A program made the position numbers and the translations under genes. Shown one piece after another: positions 36,780 to 48,419 of a DNA stretch of 64,000 nt. The stretch covers positions 1-64,000 of the forward strand of contig NW_026515534.1 of the NCBI RefSeq assembly GCF_014898815.1, given 5' to 3'. The notes below the pieces were generated by a model. That model was given only the letters and a program-made list of their open reading frames with translations. It was not told the origin of the DNA and ran no database searches. The DNA comes from Panonychus citri (Eukaryota; Arthropoda; Arachnida; Trombidiformes; Tetranychidae). Each line of letters starts with the position of its first letter. The stretch's first letter is position 1.

Positions 36780-37050
36780 CATTATCACTAATAAATCTCC
36801 ATCTTCATCTTCATTTTAATCACCATCATCGAGCTCTTCATCTTCATCTTCCTCTTCTGCATCGTTTTCATCGTCTTATTCTGATTCATCTAATCACCAT
36901 CGTTTTCGTCGTCATCATCTTCATCTTGTTCATTTTTATCTTCTTATTCTTGAACACCATGAGAATCATCGTCATCATCATCTCCATCTAAATCGTTTTC
37001 TTCATCTTCACTTTCGTTACCATTAAGATCATCAAGATCATTTTGTATCG
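36780..37050. repeat. ATC/TTC-rich low-complexity tract
   Basis: On the minus strand it would encode runs of Asp/Glu interrupted by stops. Similar acidic tails occur at 42167-42256 and 50040-50132, so it may be a relic of such a tail, or simply a degenerate trinucleotide repeat. Confidence 0.6.
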
Positions 37051-37600
37051 ACTTTTTTCCCTCTATTTATCAGTAACCAATTTGTTAATGATTTGACTAA
37101 AGCAACTGACAAGTGAGATTTGTTCTAAGAAAAGGAGAAATATCAATATTTCTACAAAATCAAGAAGTTATATGATATTGTGAGGGGATAAAAAGATATC
37201 AACATGGTCAAAGGTAGCATAACCTTCCTCCTCACCCCAATGCTATTATTTTTATTACCTTTACTTTACTGGGAGTTTTTCCTCCCAAAACCTATTAATT
37301 TTGATTTACACTGACAAGAGAGGAGAAGTAAATGTATGTATTCTTCCTCTCTCCGGGGAAATTAGTATCTTTATGACTTTTTCTCCTCCTGCATTAAGCA
37401 GAAATCTAAATTACTTTTGGAAGGGAGAGAAAGCACTAAGAAAGGTGGATATAATAAATGACCATCTCTCTAGGGAAAAGCAGGAAAAGTTTAAGATCGC
37501 ATCCAATTAACTTTGGGGCCAAAAGAAAGAGACTCTTTCTTTCTCTTTGTCGGAGGGTCAATCTTCTCTGTCTTTCTCTTTCGCAACGGGCCGAGTTGGC

Positions 37601-37643
37601 TATAAAAGAGAAAGAGAGAAAGTAAGAGGGCAGAGAAGTCAGT
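37601..37643 (+). promoter_or_regulatory. Candidate TATA plus initiator promoter
   Basis: TATAAAAG at 37601 follows a GC-richer stretch. TCAGT, an arthropod initiator-like motif, lies at 37639-37643. The about 40-base spacing is somewhat long, so the start may be nearer 37632. A strong donor AACAAG|GTAAGC at 37891/37892 would end a non-coding first exon. It points toward the weak gene model at 38665. Confidence 0.4.
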
Positions 37644-38136
37644 CATAGCTCAACATTTTCACCAGCAACATCAACACTTTGTTGTTTTTCTTTTTCTCTC
37701 TCTCTGTGCTAATCTTCTTGTAAGAAGTTTTATTTTTAAGAAGTTTTATTTAAATATTTTGTGTTTACCACAATCATTGTGTTCCCCAGTTTCGCCGTTA
37801 CCACCATCACTGTGTTCACCAGAACCTCCTACGCCGTTTGAGCCCTCTCGACTCCCTCTCAGACTGACCCGCAGCGGGAAACATCAACAAGGTAAGCCTT
37901 AGGCTTTGAGTATTTCCTTTTATTTTCTTTAGTACCAATTGATCCTTCACCTTATCCATAACCTTTGCATGCTATGTATTTGTATTATTGATCCATTACC
38001 TTAAGTCAACCTGGTCAACTTAGTTTTAGACTTTATCCTTCGATCCTTTATCTTGACCACAACCGTTTATCAACTCCTTATCCATTCCATCCGAACCTTT
38101 ACCATTGTTGACACCTTCATTGGAAATCCATTGGGT

Positions 38137-38259
38137 CCTTAACCGTATTAGCATACCTTTTACCTTTTTATTTTATAATCATATCTCATCATAACCAGTA
38201 ACCTTAACCATATTAGCATACCTTTTACCTTTTTATTCATAATCATATCTCAGCAATAA
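38137..38259. repeat. Two-copy tandem duplication of about 60 bp
   Basis: Units 38137-38201 and 38202-38259 both run CCTTAACC(A/G)TATTAGCATA then CCTTTTACCTTTTTATT and ATAATCATATCTCA, differing at a few bases and by a short indel. Confidence 0.8.
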
Positions 38260-38664
38260 CCTTAACCTACGATCCTTCGCCATAAGAATCGCTTTTGAAC
38301 TTAAATATTGTACTCCTCATCACCAGTCGTAACGTCTATTACGCTAAACCTCCGCCTCAAGGATAACAGTTTCATCGAGACAACATTTATCTTGAGAGTA
38401 TTTTCTTTTCACGGTACTTTACCATCCTTTTAACTATTATTACTCGCCAATTTATTGCACCGATTATAACCCTGTATCGACCAATCACTATACTAGACAT
38501 AATAAAGCTTTTCATCGAAGGTCAAGAGTTTCACGAATCACTATCGCTACTAGAATTATCGAAATCCTTTGCTAAGGTCAACGTAAGTACCATCACAACT
38601 ATAGACAGCTTTAGGTTCAAGGCGAAATAAACTGTATCGAATTGATCTAAGTTTCAAAACTCGA

Positions 38665-39313
38665 ATGTCCATAGGCAAACACCTAAGAGAGTTAACAGCG
38701 GTAGTAGTCCAGATTCAAGGAGCCATACAGGAAATAATTGATCTACTGATTCTGCATCACTTATCGATAACTGGACCAGAAGACTGGTTTCTGGAACTAA
38801 TACTGGACGACGAATTAGCTGATCTGGAACTTATTGATGAGGTTTAGTAATCAACAAATAGAGTTTATGCAACAACTTATATTTTCAGGTTTGACTTTCA
38901 ACGAATTGATAAATTTATACATCATCACCCATGAGCGTTTAGATATAGGAGAAAATTCTATTCTACATGACGATACACCTTCCACCAGTCGAGATATTGT
39001 TTTAAATCTTTCTACACCGAACGAAGAGCAAAGGAAATCATCTTAATCAAATTTATCTCCTCACAATATTTATCGAATTGCAAGTTTCTATTATATTTAT
39101 TATATTATTTTTTTCTCTAAACTTTCCTATTAGGTTCAATCGGACACGTACGATATTCAGCATGATAGATATTGGATAAACAATACACTCGATAAAAAGC
39201 TTGATCTTAAGATTGATCAAGCAATGATTAAAATTTTTAAAGAGTTGAGAACATTAAACCCTATAGATGCAACAAAGTTTTTATTAGTACTCACTGTAAA
39301 CGTTATTCGCTAA
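38665..39313 (+). CDS. Possible two-exon small gene, unrecognised
   Basis: Model: 38665-38841 (donor GATGAG|GTTTAG) joined in phase 0 to 39134-39313 (acceptor CTTTCCTATTAG), 118 residues. Exon 1 is hydrophobic/acidic (IQEIIDLLILHHLSITGPED); exon 2 reads QSDTYDIQHDRYWINNTLDK and ends VNVIR. A TATA promoter and non-coding first exon lie 1 kb upstream. The family is not recognised. The alternative is that the overlapping frame at 38834-39046 is the coding one. It could also be a fragment of an old mobile element. Confidence is low. Confidence 0.28.
38834..39046 (+). other. Overlapping 70-codon frame with an inverted diverged copy at 41 kb
   Basis: Reads FNELINLYIITHERLD ... DDTPSTSRDIVLNLSTPNEE. 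The minus strand at 40949-41110 encodes HLITFYITTSERLE ... DTPSTSRIILLNFSTL without gaps, so the sequence was once coding. It overlaps the end of the preceding frame (GATGAGGTTTAG) in the +1 frame. Confidence 0.4.
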
Positions 39314-40948
39314 ATTTTCTGAGGTGTGACTGAAAACTGTGGGTGTGAAAAATCCTCTAAAGTGCTTTTCGTGTTCTGTAAAATTTACAGAAATTGTATC
39401 AGAAGCATATTTAACACTGAACATTAAGTGTAGAAAACATGTGAGTATTTAAAGTATATTCGATGATTGAATGCGTTTTTTATGTTATTAGAAATCAAAT
39501 GTCCTAATAATAAACAAGTTGTTGGTATTATAAGTTTAATTCACGATTATTCAAACTTAATTATAAACACTTTGATCGTTGATTATATTTATTTAAACGT
39601 TTTCGACTTTTAGATTTTCTCCCATTCACTTAAGATGGGAATTTGTTACTTTGTCACCATTTTTTGTACTCATAAACATTTTACTAATTATTATTTCCTC
39701 AACTTGTAGAACCCAATAATTGAAATCTATGCATGTATGCAGTAAATTGATTGACCATTTTGTTCCAGAGTAATTAACCAAAAACATTATAGCATATATT
39801 TTCACTAATAATTTAGCTCTAAGCAAACTTTTCGAATACTTTATAATTTTAATAAAATCATTGCAATTAAGTACAAATAGGATATCGTTAGAAAGACAAA
39901 TAAACACAAAGTCTACCAATATACGGTTCATTAATGTAAGTTGATTAGTCTCTGAGATACTTTCATCTCTTTATTTCTGAGTTAACCGTTGTTTAATATT
40001 ATTATTATCATAATTACTGATAATTAGTATGTTTTAAAGATTTACTTTAAGATTTAGTTTTCCGATTGAAGCCAACACAAGGTAACCAACATATAAATTT
40101 TTATGATCACTTTTATAAAACTTTTATTATAGATTGTCGAAAAGAAAATCTATAAATAGAAAATGTGGAACTTTCCCCAAATTTCCCCAAATTTTGACCG
40201 TCATTCTTGACGGAGACATAAAAATGATAAACCAAATCCTTTGAACATTCAACTCAATAATAGTCTTGGAAACAAAAATAAATATATATAATAATGTGAA
40301 TACCTCCAGGCTACCTCCATTTTCACCGCTTAACGATATCGTAAGTATGAATAATATAGTATGCATATTTATTTGTATAAGGGATTATTATTGATAGATA
40401 ATTGATTTTTGCATTCTTTTCTATTTTTGTCTCAAAGACCACTTGAAAAATTCCACTTCAATCCATGCAAAATTGGTTTACTACAGAGACCCTTTCTGGA
40501 TATACTTTATAATACCTGGAGAGGAATTGAAAAGAGAAAAACTTTTAGAAAAAATCAAGGGTTAATAGCGATTTAAAACAATTATTTATTCTGGCAATAG
40601 AAACTCGTGTTTTATCAAATGACTACAAAACTTCAGAAAACAAAAGAAAGCAAAAGAGGAATTGTCGAACGGTTATCATCTATTCAGAATGGAGCAACTA
40701 TTGTGAAACGAGTTTTGATTTTGGTGTTAAGTTAAAGTTACTCTGAACAAAATTCAATTCCTGGTTATTTCGCTTTACCTTCAAAACTTTTCATGGTAGC
40801 TTGATAGGCATTCAATCTTTATCAAAATTGCACTTTAATAGATTGGACTGACTGATGCATTAATTTGAATGTAACACCGAAATATTCTACTTACATTGTC
40901 TGTTTCCAATGCTTATTATTTCTATATTGTGAGGTATAAAACTAAAAC
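39314..40948. other. 1.6 kb with no recognisable gene
   Basis: AT-rich sequence between the two inverted copies of the DTPSTSR coding motif. No protein family, terminal repeat or RNA structure is recognised. Confidence 0.35.
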
Positions 40949-41200
40949 TTAGATTATTCCGAGTCTCCTTAGCGTAGAGAAATTCAATAGAATAATTCGA
41001 CTTGTAGAGGGAGTATCGATATGAACAATTTGAACCTGCGTGTTTTCCAGTCGCTCAGAAGTCGTGATATAAAAGGTGATAAGGTGTTGAGAGATATTGC
41101 CAGATAGAAGGTGTCGAGGTTTACCGGTGATAGAACAAAGAAAATGGATGCGAATAATGATGATTTTAATGATTGTTTTGAACTTAAACTTTTTTGCCAA
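40949..41200 (-). pseudogene. Inverted diverged copy of the 38.9 kb coding motif
   Basis: The minus-strand frame ending at 40949 shares YI(I/T)T(H/S)ERL ... DTPSTSR ... (L/I)NLSTP-like sequence with 38834-39046. Its N-terminal part is Lys/Ile-rich and not similar. Together the two copies form an imperfect inverted pair about 2 kb apart. Confidence 0.4.
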
Positions 41201-41754
41201 TTTTTCTTCTTGAAATAACGTAAACTTAAATCCTTATCGAATCATTTAAACTTATGGTCACGTGATTTTTTAACAAATCAGATTCTTCAGGTTTTTTATA
41301 TTTTAACACTTCTTATAAGTTATTTGTGAGGTCTCAATGGATGAATTTAAGGTCACAAAATGAGCATTGATTACTATAAGAGCGAAGCTCAATTATCGAT
41401 GTCAACCTCTACACTTGAATTAGACAACACGAATTAAAATGAGATAGATAGCCATCACGATTACCAAACTTAATATTTTTTAATTAATTAAGATCCACAA
41501 AGAGAATTATATCAAAACAGTAATTAACTTACAACGGAGATAAACAAATCAATAGATAAAGAATATATAATAAGAATAAAGAATAGAATAGATATAGAAT
41601 AAAGAAGCACAATTAGGGTAATTAATGAGCACAATATTAATTAGTGTTAACCGGGTTAGGGGTGAAGCTCACTATCCCAGATCATTATCATTCGCACAAA
41701 ATTCTATAACACAATCGAATGAATAATTGAGTAAGTTTTCATGGTTGATATCAA

Positions 41755-42063
41755 TTAACGATAAGTTTTTCGAGCTCTTGATGCGAGAACGATGAAGTGA
41801 GCACAATTAAGGCAATAAGGAAGTTGACAACTATCACATTTCAATGGTTTGTAGGCAAATTGATCACAAAGAACACAAAGATACTGAATAAGTTCAGTTC
41901 CTAGAAAAGTTTCAGGGATGAAACCAGGATGTGGATTGGATCTTTTGCGGATGATAATTGGATATGATGATAAGTTAATTGGACTTTTCAATTTCCTTGA
42001 ATTAATTGAGTTGATTGAATTTATCTCCGTACTAATTAGCAATTTATTATTTTCCACAAGAAG
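41755..42063 (-). pseudogene. RING-finger fragment
   Basis: After a possible acceptor (GTGTTTTAG) the minus strand is open for about 100 codons to a stop at 41755. Near its end it reads YLCVLCDQFAYKPLKCDSCQ followed by LPYCLNC: C-x2-C-x8-C-x2-C-x4-C-x2-C, the first part of a RING/TRAF-type domain. The remaining ligands are missing, replaced by ASRARKTYR and a stop. Either an exon of a larger gene or a truncated copy. Confidence 0.4.
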
Positions 42064-42166
42064 TTTCTAAAACACGATTAAAATTGTTGCTAGATTAACT
42101 TTATTTTATTAACATTTAACTGATTGGGATATCCCGATAGCAAATGATTACATGTATTATATTTTA

Positions 42167-42256
42167 TTAATAATTAGCATCATTATCTTCTTCATCTTCA
42201 TCCTCATCATCTCCAGGATGTTTATCTCCATCATCTTTAACATAAACATTTCTTTT
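42167..42256 (-). other. Possible terminal exon encoding an acidic tail
   Basis: Acceptor TTTCTAAG|AAA, 29 codons VKDDGDKHPGDDEDEDEEDN then a stop. Resembles the acidic tail after the RING/TRAF-like gene at 49.5 kb. No upstream exon could be assigned. Confidence 0.25.
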
Positions 42257-43209
42257 CTTAGAAATTAATGTTTATGTCAAATTAATTGTTAACAAATACT
42301 TTAATAGTATAATAAGTACTTTTAATTAGTTCCAACAATTTACCAAATGAAGATAATGAGATGATAATAATAATCCAATTAATCACAATAGCCAAAGTTT
42401 TAATTGTTTGCCAAATCTTGATAATGAAAATGATGATTAATCCCAATTAGATGATTAATTTGATTTACTGTGAATTGTAAATTGTGAGAATTGTAATTGA
42501 TATGATTAATTGTTTAACTCGTAATTGTAACCAAGATGATTAATTGAAGTAATTAGACTTAAATTTGACCAAATTTTGAGCAGGAAATTGAGATGAATTG
42601 AAGATAATTGTTGATTGAAATTCTGATTAGGATCAGTTTATTGATGAATTTAAATGAATTGAATTTTAATTGTTTATTGTATTTATTTTCTGGTGATTCC
42701 TTTTCACCGCAACTCGAAATTTTTATTAATTAGATGAATTGAAATTTGCACTTTTTTCTTGAATTTTCACAATCTGATGAGTCTAATTAGTTGATTGAAT
42801 TTTCTTAATTAGTTGGATAGGAGCAAAGCTACACTGTCCAAAGCTAATTAATAACAACACAAGAGTCAAGGTTAACACTAATTTTTTCAATTAAAACAAT
42901 TAATTGAATTTATCAATGAAATTGATTAATAATAATAAGTTGGGATAGGAGCTTAAGCTTCACTATCCCCAAAATATTAACAATAAAACCAATTAAGGTA
43001 AAAGGTTGAAGATGAAGAAGAAAAATTTTCAATCAAAATTGAAATTAAATTAACAATTAAGTTAATAGCAGAGAGAGCGAAAAAACCAAATGATAACAAT
43101 GGACAATGTTACTTGTTAAATGTGATGTAAATTAAGAAAATTACCCCAATTGGTGAAAATTTGAATTAAATCGAATTTATAATCAATTTTATTTCTCTTT
43201 TCTGGTCTT

Positions 43210-43640
43210 TTCGATTGTTCTTTTAACAGCCTAATTCGTCTAGAGGTTCAGTGAATGGACTGCTATGCCTGGGCTTGTGTTGTCCACGCTCTCTATCTCC
43301 CCTTCTGACGTTACGTCCATTCTAAACGGAAGGACTTTACTAAAAACCTACAAAAAATGCAAGTTATCTTAACAGCTTATATACACAGTTAAATAATTTT
43401 GTTTTTAGGTTCATCCGATTAAAAAATTGCCGATTCTGTGGTGAGCAATATTCATGTGCTGCACTGACCATGAAGTCAACCGCTATAAGGCTCCTTAAAG
43501 CTTCTTGCTCGTTAAACCACCCTTGTGACGTGCCCTGCGGAGAATCCTACCCAGGTAGAATAACGCAAGCCCAATATGATTCCCAAGATGAATGAAATTT
43601 ACCCCTTGGTCGTCCACGACAAGGATACCTAATTATTACA
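43210..43640 (+). other. Coding-like relic with Cys motifs
   Basis: Less AT-rich than its surroundings. After the acceptor TTTGTTTTTAG (about 43408) a frame reads NCRFCGEQYSCAALTMKSTA ... HPCDVPCGESYPGR ... and stops near 43593. An upstream segment (43255-43350) reads MDCYAWACVVHALYLPF with stops. Probably a decayed gene or element; family not recognised. Confidence 0.25.
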
Positions 43641-43974
43641 ACCTGTGGATGCAATTATTGAATATTATGAAAAGATGTGTAAAGTGAATAAATTAACACC
43701 ATGTCTTTGTGAATGGATAAGTTTGACTTTCAACTGCTTGAAAATGGCCTTTTTTCTCACAGTTTAATCAATAAAAAATCATAATCATCGTCATATGATA
43801 ATACATTTGACTCATTAACTGTTGTGGTTTTGTGATCAGCTTTCAAATAACATTGGATATCAATTTAATCAGATTATCACCATGAAAATGATAATTTCAA
43901 CGGTGAAAATAATGAAATGGATAATAATTCGGACTTGGTTCCTGGTGCAATGTTTTAATCTAAAAGATATAATA

Positions 43975-44006
43975 TTAGGTTGGACCACGCTATCGTAGGG
44001 AACTTT
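43975..44006 (+). repeat. Mariner left terminal inverted repeat
   Basis: Pairs with 45203-45234; preceded by TA. Confidence 0.95.
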
Positions 44007-44060
44007 ATTTTTTAATAACTTTTGAATGAAAAAGTTTACAGTGATGAAATTTTAGGATAA

Positions 44061-45113
44061 CTATATATAGTTCCCGTCCTTGTCAATGACCTTTTGCCAC
44101 CGCTCCGGAAGTGACCTTATGCCCCAACAGCGCTTGTTTGCGTTCAACTTGTCCACAGCCGTATTTAATGCAACCGTGAACTCTTCCCAATTATTATGTT
44201 TGATGCCTCTCAACTCGTCCTTTAATGGGGCAAAGCAGTTGTAGTCACATGGGCTAATGTCCGGTGAATAGGGGGGGTGAGTCCAAGTGGTAATTTCTTT
44301 ATTTGCCAAAAATTCATTGACCTCACGAGCATTGTGTGGTCGGGCTTTGTCATGTAGTAGCATTGGTCTCTTACAACGCAACCATTTCGGAATATTCTAA
44401 TTAAATAACTCAATATAGTTTGTTGAATTTACAGCAGTTTTTGGAGGATAGAGCTTGTAGAAGGCGATTCCATTCTGGTCCATTGCAAGAATTAACATTC
44501 TTTTAGGGGCATGAATGTTTGCCACTGGCACACTTGGACCTGGCTCTCCGGGAAATGCCCAACTCCGCATTTGGCTTCGGGTTGGTGACATGTAGAGAGA
44601 GACCCATGTCTCATCTATAGTGAGTGTCTTTTCTATGGCCAATTTGTCTTTGGAAATGATGTCAAGATTGAGTCTACACGCCAAAACTCGATGTTCTTTT
44701 AGGCTATCGTTCAGATCATGAGGGATCCACTTACCGAGTTTCTTGACCATTTTCATTTCTTCCTTGAGATAACGCTTCACAGTGGTCGCTGGAATCTCTT
44801 ACTTGCTGGAAAGTATCTTTGTATTCCAATGTCTTGATTCTTCCATACAACCTTTCAACAGATTAAGTCTCTCTTCCTTCACGGCCTTATCCGATTTGTC
44901 ACCTCCGCGGCCATCTTTTAGGTCTGTGTCACCCTCTTTGATTTTTTTCATCCACTTTTCCACTGTGCTTTTACCAATAGCATTACTACCAACTGATTTC
45001 ACCAATAATTCATTAGAAAGACCTCCACTGTAGCCGAGGAGAACACAAAACTTCAAAAAACTCCTTTGATCTAGGTCACTTATTGAATTAATCAAACTTG
45101 CTCTTAAAGACAT
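44061..45113 (-). pseudogene. Mariner transposase with two in-frame nonsense codons
   Basis: ATG at 45113, 350 codons to the TAG/TAA at 44061, normal for mariner. The frame is unbroken by indels but contains TAA at 44801-44799 and TAG at 44399-44397. N-terminal helix-turn-helix region, then the catalytic motifs: IDETW (first D), LHDKARPHN (second D) and SPDISPCDYN (third D) with 34 residues between the second and third, i.e. DD34D. Identical terminal repeats and only two substitutions to stop suggest a fairly recent insertion that is not autonomous. Confidence 0.93.
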
Positions 45114-45202
45114 GATGAAATACAACAAAAATAAAACATGTGATTTTCTAAGACTTAAGGAACAGAGTGAAACAAAAATTAAAAAAATCGCACCGGCGCA
45201 AA

Positions 45203-45234
45203 AAAGTTCCCTACGATAGCGTGGTCCAACCTAA
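45203..45234 (-). repeat. Mariner right terminal inverted repeat
   Basis: Inverted match of 43975-44006; followed by TA. Confidence 0.95.
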
Positions 45235-45493
45235 TAAATTACAACTCATTTCACGTTCTCTTCGTTTTTGATAATTCAAATAAACAAAATCAAATCAAAA
45301 TTACCTACATTAACGTAAGTAGTAAATCAATTGTCATATAAAAGGAAAAACAGTTCTATTCTTTGAAATTCACCAACTGGAATTGGTTTTAAAATCGTTT
45401 CATGGATTAATAATAAAAACTATTAAAATATCTATACCTTTTCACTCACCAATAACAAGGAATATTAATAAAATTATTAAGCATTCAAATAAG

Positions 45494-45967
45494 AAAAATT
45501 ACGAACAATTGCAAACAGCTCTGTGATGGGAAAGTTTATTCAAGTTCTAATCAAGTTAAAAATCGTTACACTGATGTACTTTGTTATGATAATAGTCGGT
45601 GCAATTAACCGTTCAATACCCTTATCCTCCGACAATGAAATCGATATTCATGATCCTATTTAAGATTATATCAATGCTAATTATGTTGATGATTATAAAC
45701 AAAAGAAAGCTTTATCTCAATTCAAGATCGTTGCCAAAAACATATACAGATTTTTGGAAAATGATTAGGGAACAACAAGTTTTACTAATTGTGATGACAA
45801 CTCGAACCGTTGAAAGAGGAAAAGTTAAATGTGGCCGATATTGGCCACTGGAAATTAACGAATCCAATGAATTGAAACCTTTTCGTATAACAAATAATGA
45901 TGTTCAATATTTTACAAATTATAACATATCTAGATTAACTCTAGTCAATCTAGAGACTGAATCATAA
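45494..45967 (+). pseudogene. PTPN9/Ptpmeg2-like protein tyrosine phosphatase fragment
   Basis: Three reading-frame pieces in order match the start of a PTP catalytic domain: NRYTDVLCYDNSR (about 45565-45600), then DYINANYVDDYKQKKA, then LPKTYTDFWKMIREQQVLLI ... TTRTVERGKVKCGRYWPLE. The KCG-x-YWPLE wording is typical of PTPN9/MEG2. Stops after CN and before DYINANY, and a frameshift after KQKKAL, make it dead. The active-site CxxGxGR half is absent. No intron is visible in the piece. It lies between the mariner and the Gypsy remnant. Confidence 0.75.
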
Positions 45968-46045
45968 TCAAAATGAATTATATGAATAATGTTCAATAAA
46001 TTCAGAAAAGATGTTAATAGGAAATAGTCGATCAATAGGAGACTT

Positions 46046-46333
46046 TTACACAAAAAACACATGAATGTGGAAAAATAATAAGAAAATAACTTTAAGATCC
46101 TCGGGGTCTTCCAGTTTTGCCAGTCCTGTTACCAAATCAGGTAACGGGTCATATGCTTTGGCCCTCAGGCAATATGGTGGACACGCTGACTTGCCTGTAG
46201 GACGACATTCGTGTAGGGGAGCATCAGGAAATCTGCACTTCTTCTCATGGCGTATCTGATGAGGTTTTGTTGTTTGTCCAGCTTTGCAATACCTACATTT
46301 GAAGGGCTTACAATTAGCTGGACGTTTGCTGGA
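46046..46333 (-). other. Minus-strand frame with Cys/His motif, unrecognised
   Basis: 95 codons without a Met start, reading NCKPFKCRYCKAGQTT ... IRHEKKCRFPDAP ... HECRPTGKSACPPYC. The Cys/His spacing suggests a zinc-binding fold, perhaps from an element Gag or a cellular gene. Base composition is less AT-rich than its surroundings. It faintly resembles the CRFC motif relic at 43.4 kb. Confidence 0.35.
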
Positions 46334-46607
46334 TTAGACACATCTACTACCTTGTGGTTAAATTTTTTATATTCATCCGGCAAACCCAAGATTTGATTGG
46401 CGCATCAGTGGTAAGATCCTCGGGTCGAACTGCACTTGTCTCCCAGGTTACAACTGTGTGAATTTCCTTAGTAGCTTTCTAGTCCACATCCACCCAATCC
46501 TGTCCTATTATATGAATTTAGAATTAGACCTCGACCCTGAAGAATAGTTTTTAGAGGTGATCCTCAGTGAGGATGAGTCGTTAATGCTTTTGATCTAAAA
46601 TAAATTT

Positions 46608-47411
46608 CCCTAAAATATTATCATATTTAGCAAAACGTACGAAGAACATTTAATCAGATTACAATTAGTTTTCGAAAGGTTGAGAATCACAGGACTAACC
46701 CTGAAGCCAGATAAGTGTCATTTCTTAAGAACCAGAATAATTTATCTTGGCCATGTATTCACTTACGAAGGACAAGAACCAGATCCTGAAAAGATTCGTG
46801 CTGTGGTAAATTTCCCAACTCCAAACACGCTTAAGGACATTAGGACTTTCGTCGCTTTGTGCTCTTACTACCGAAAGTTTATCCGAGATTTTGCTAAGCT
46901 AGCATCACCTCTAGCTCAACTGACGAGAAAAAATGTTCCATTTCAATGGAAAAATGATCAAATCGAGGCTTTCGCATGTTTAAAGTGAAAGATAAGCAGC
47001 ACTCCCGGTCTGGCTCATTTCGACCATACCTTGGAAACAAAGTTACAAACTGATGCATCTGCTGTTGGTCTGTCGGCGATCATCTTGCAGAAACATGAAA
47101 AGAAATGGAAACCTGTTGCTTTTGCTAGCAGACAAATTTGTGGAGCTGAATTAAACTACCCGGTGTCCGATAAAGAATGCCTCGCCATAATATATGCGGT
47201 GGATAAGTTTCGGCATTACCTGAAAGGGATTAAAATTGAAGTCGTCACCGATCATTGCGCCCTCAGCTTCTTGCGGTCGAAAACTAAACTCCCACTTCGG
47301 CTAATGCGATATGCTTTAACTTTACAATCTTTTGAGTTCAATACCACTTACAAGTCAGGAAAATCCATGCTGACACTGATTGTCTCAGCAGATATCCAAG
47401 TAACGACCTGA
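46608..47411 (+). pseudogene. Gypsy RT thumb/connection and RNase H remnant
   Basis: Begins IIIFSKTYEEHL, followed by LKPDKCHFL, YLGHVF and the RNase H motifs TDASAVGLSAIILQ and TDHCALSFL. In-frame stop at 46986-46988, and a frameshift near 47380 before the ADTDCLSRYP end. Confidence 0.85.
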
Positions 47412-47454
47412 ATTCAACACAGTTGGTTATGACGATTGTGAACAAGGTGTTGAT

Positions 47455-48302
47455 TTGTTCACTTTATCTATCACCGAAGAGGATCAAGAACAGAGTCGAT
47501 TACTAAATGAACAGAGAAATGACCCTTTCATCCAAGCAAAAATTCAACAATTCAAAGAAGAGAAGCCATCAAAAATTACTGATCGGACAAAAAGTCAACA
47601 CCGAATTAAAAATAGTCTTTTACAGCGAAAAATTAATCACAAAAATAGTCAACAATGGGTCATTTTCCTTCCGAAATCAATGGTATTGGAAATACTGGAC
47701 GCTTATCATGACGAACCTCTTTCAGGACATTGTGGTTTATTCTAAACAAATGAGAAAATCAGAGCAAAATATTATTGGCCAAAAATGAACAAGGAAATTG
47801 CTGATTATATCCAAAATTGTGAATCTTGTCAATACAACGAGACTGGACTGGGAAATTCAACTGCACCATTAGACTCAATTGTTGTTTAGGCTCCATTTGA
47901 TAAGATTGGGATCGATATATTGGGACCTCTCCCTCGTTCATCGGGTAAAGAATACATAATTGTAGCCCCTGAGTATTTCACTTCATGGGTAGAGATGAAA
48001 GCACTGGCAAAGAAGGACGCAAAAAGTACTCATAAATTTCTAATTGAAAATATCTTATGTCAACATGGTTGGCCCAAGTCAATCCTGAGCGATCAGGGAC
48101 GAAATTTCATAGCCGAAACGGTTACCGAAGTAGGAAACTTCATGAATGCGAAGTGGCAACTGTCGCTTACCGCCCCCAAACGAATGGATTGACCGAAAGA
48201 GTAAATCGAACGATTTGTTCAATGCTCATGCACTATTGTCAAGAACAAAACCAAACTAAATGGACGCAAATTTTGCCCCTAATTAATTTCGCGTATAATT
48301 AA
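47455..48302 (+). pseudogene. Gypsy integrase remnant
   Basis: Zinc-binding HHCC region (AYHDEPLSGHCG; QNCESCQ) and the catalytic D (IGIDILGP), D (LSDQGRNF) and E (TNGLTERVNR), so DDE was present. Broken by a stop near 47744, a stop near 47887 and frameshifts near 47745 and 48175. Confidence 0.85.
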
Positions 48303-48419
48303 AGTGTCAACTGAAGTAATCAAGTTTCACCCTTCTTTCTCTTATATGGGAGAGCGCCAACGTTTCCCGTTGAGTTACAAACTAACCCCGATGTAAAGAA
48401 GACAGCCTTTGGTGAATAC

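Larger units (their letters stand above)
35281..37600. other. Transition from array spacer to transposon-rich island
   Basis: 35.53-35.90 kb is array spacer shared with 57.2-57.7 and 61.0-61.3 kb. From about 35.9 kb the similarity to the array stops. 36.2-36.6 kb shows nothing recognisable; 36.78-37.05 kb is an ATC/TTC-rich low-complexity run. Confidence 0.4.
43975..45234 (-). mobile_element. Mariner-family DNA transposon, full length, inactivated
   Basis: 1260 bp bounded by 32-bp inverted repeats that I find identical (43975-44006 and 45203-45234, starting TTAGGTTGGACCACGCTATC) and flanked on both sides by the TA target duplication (43973-43974, 45235-45236). It holds one transposase frame on the minus strand. 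Length, termini, TA target and the DD34D spacing all fit mariner. Confidence 0.95.
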
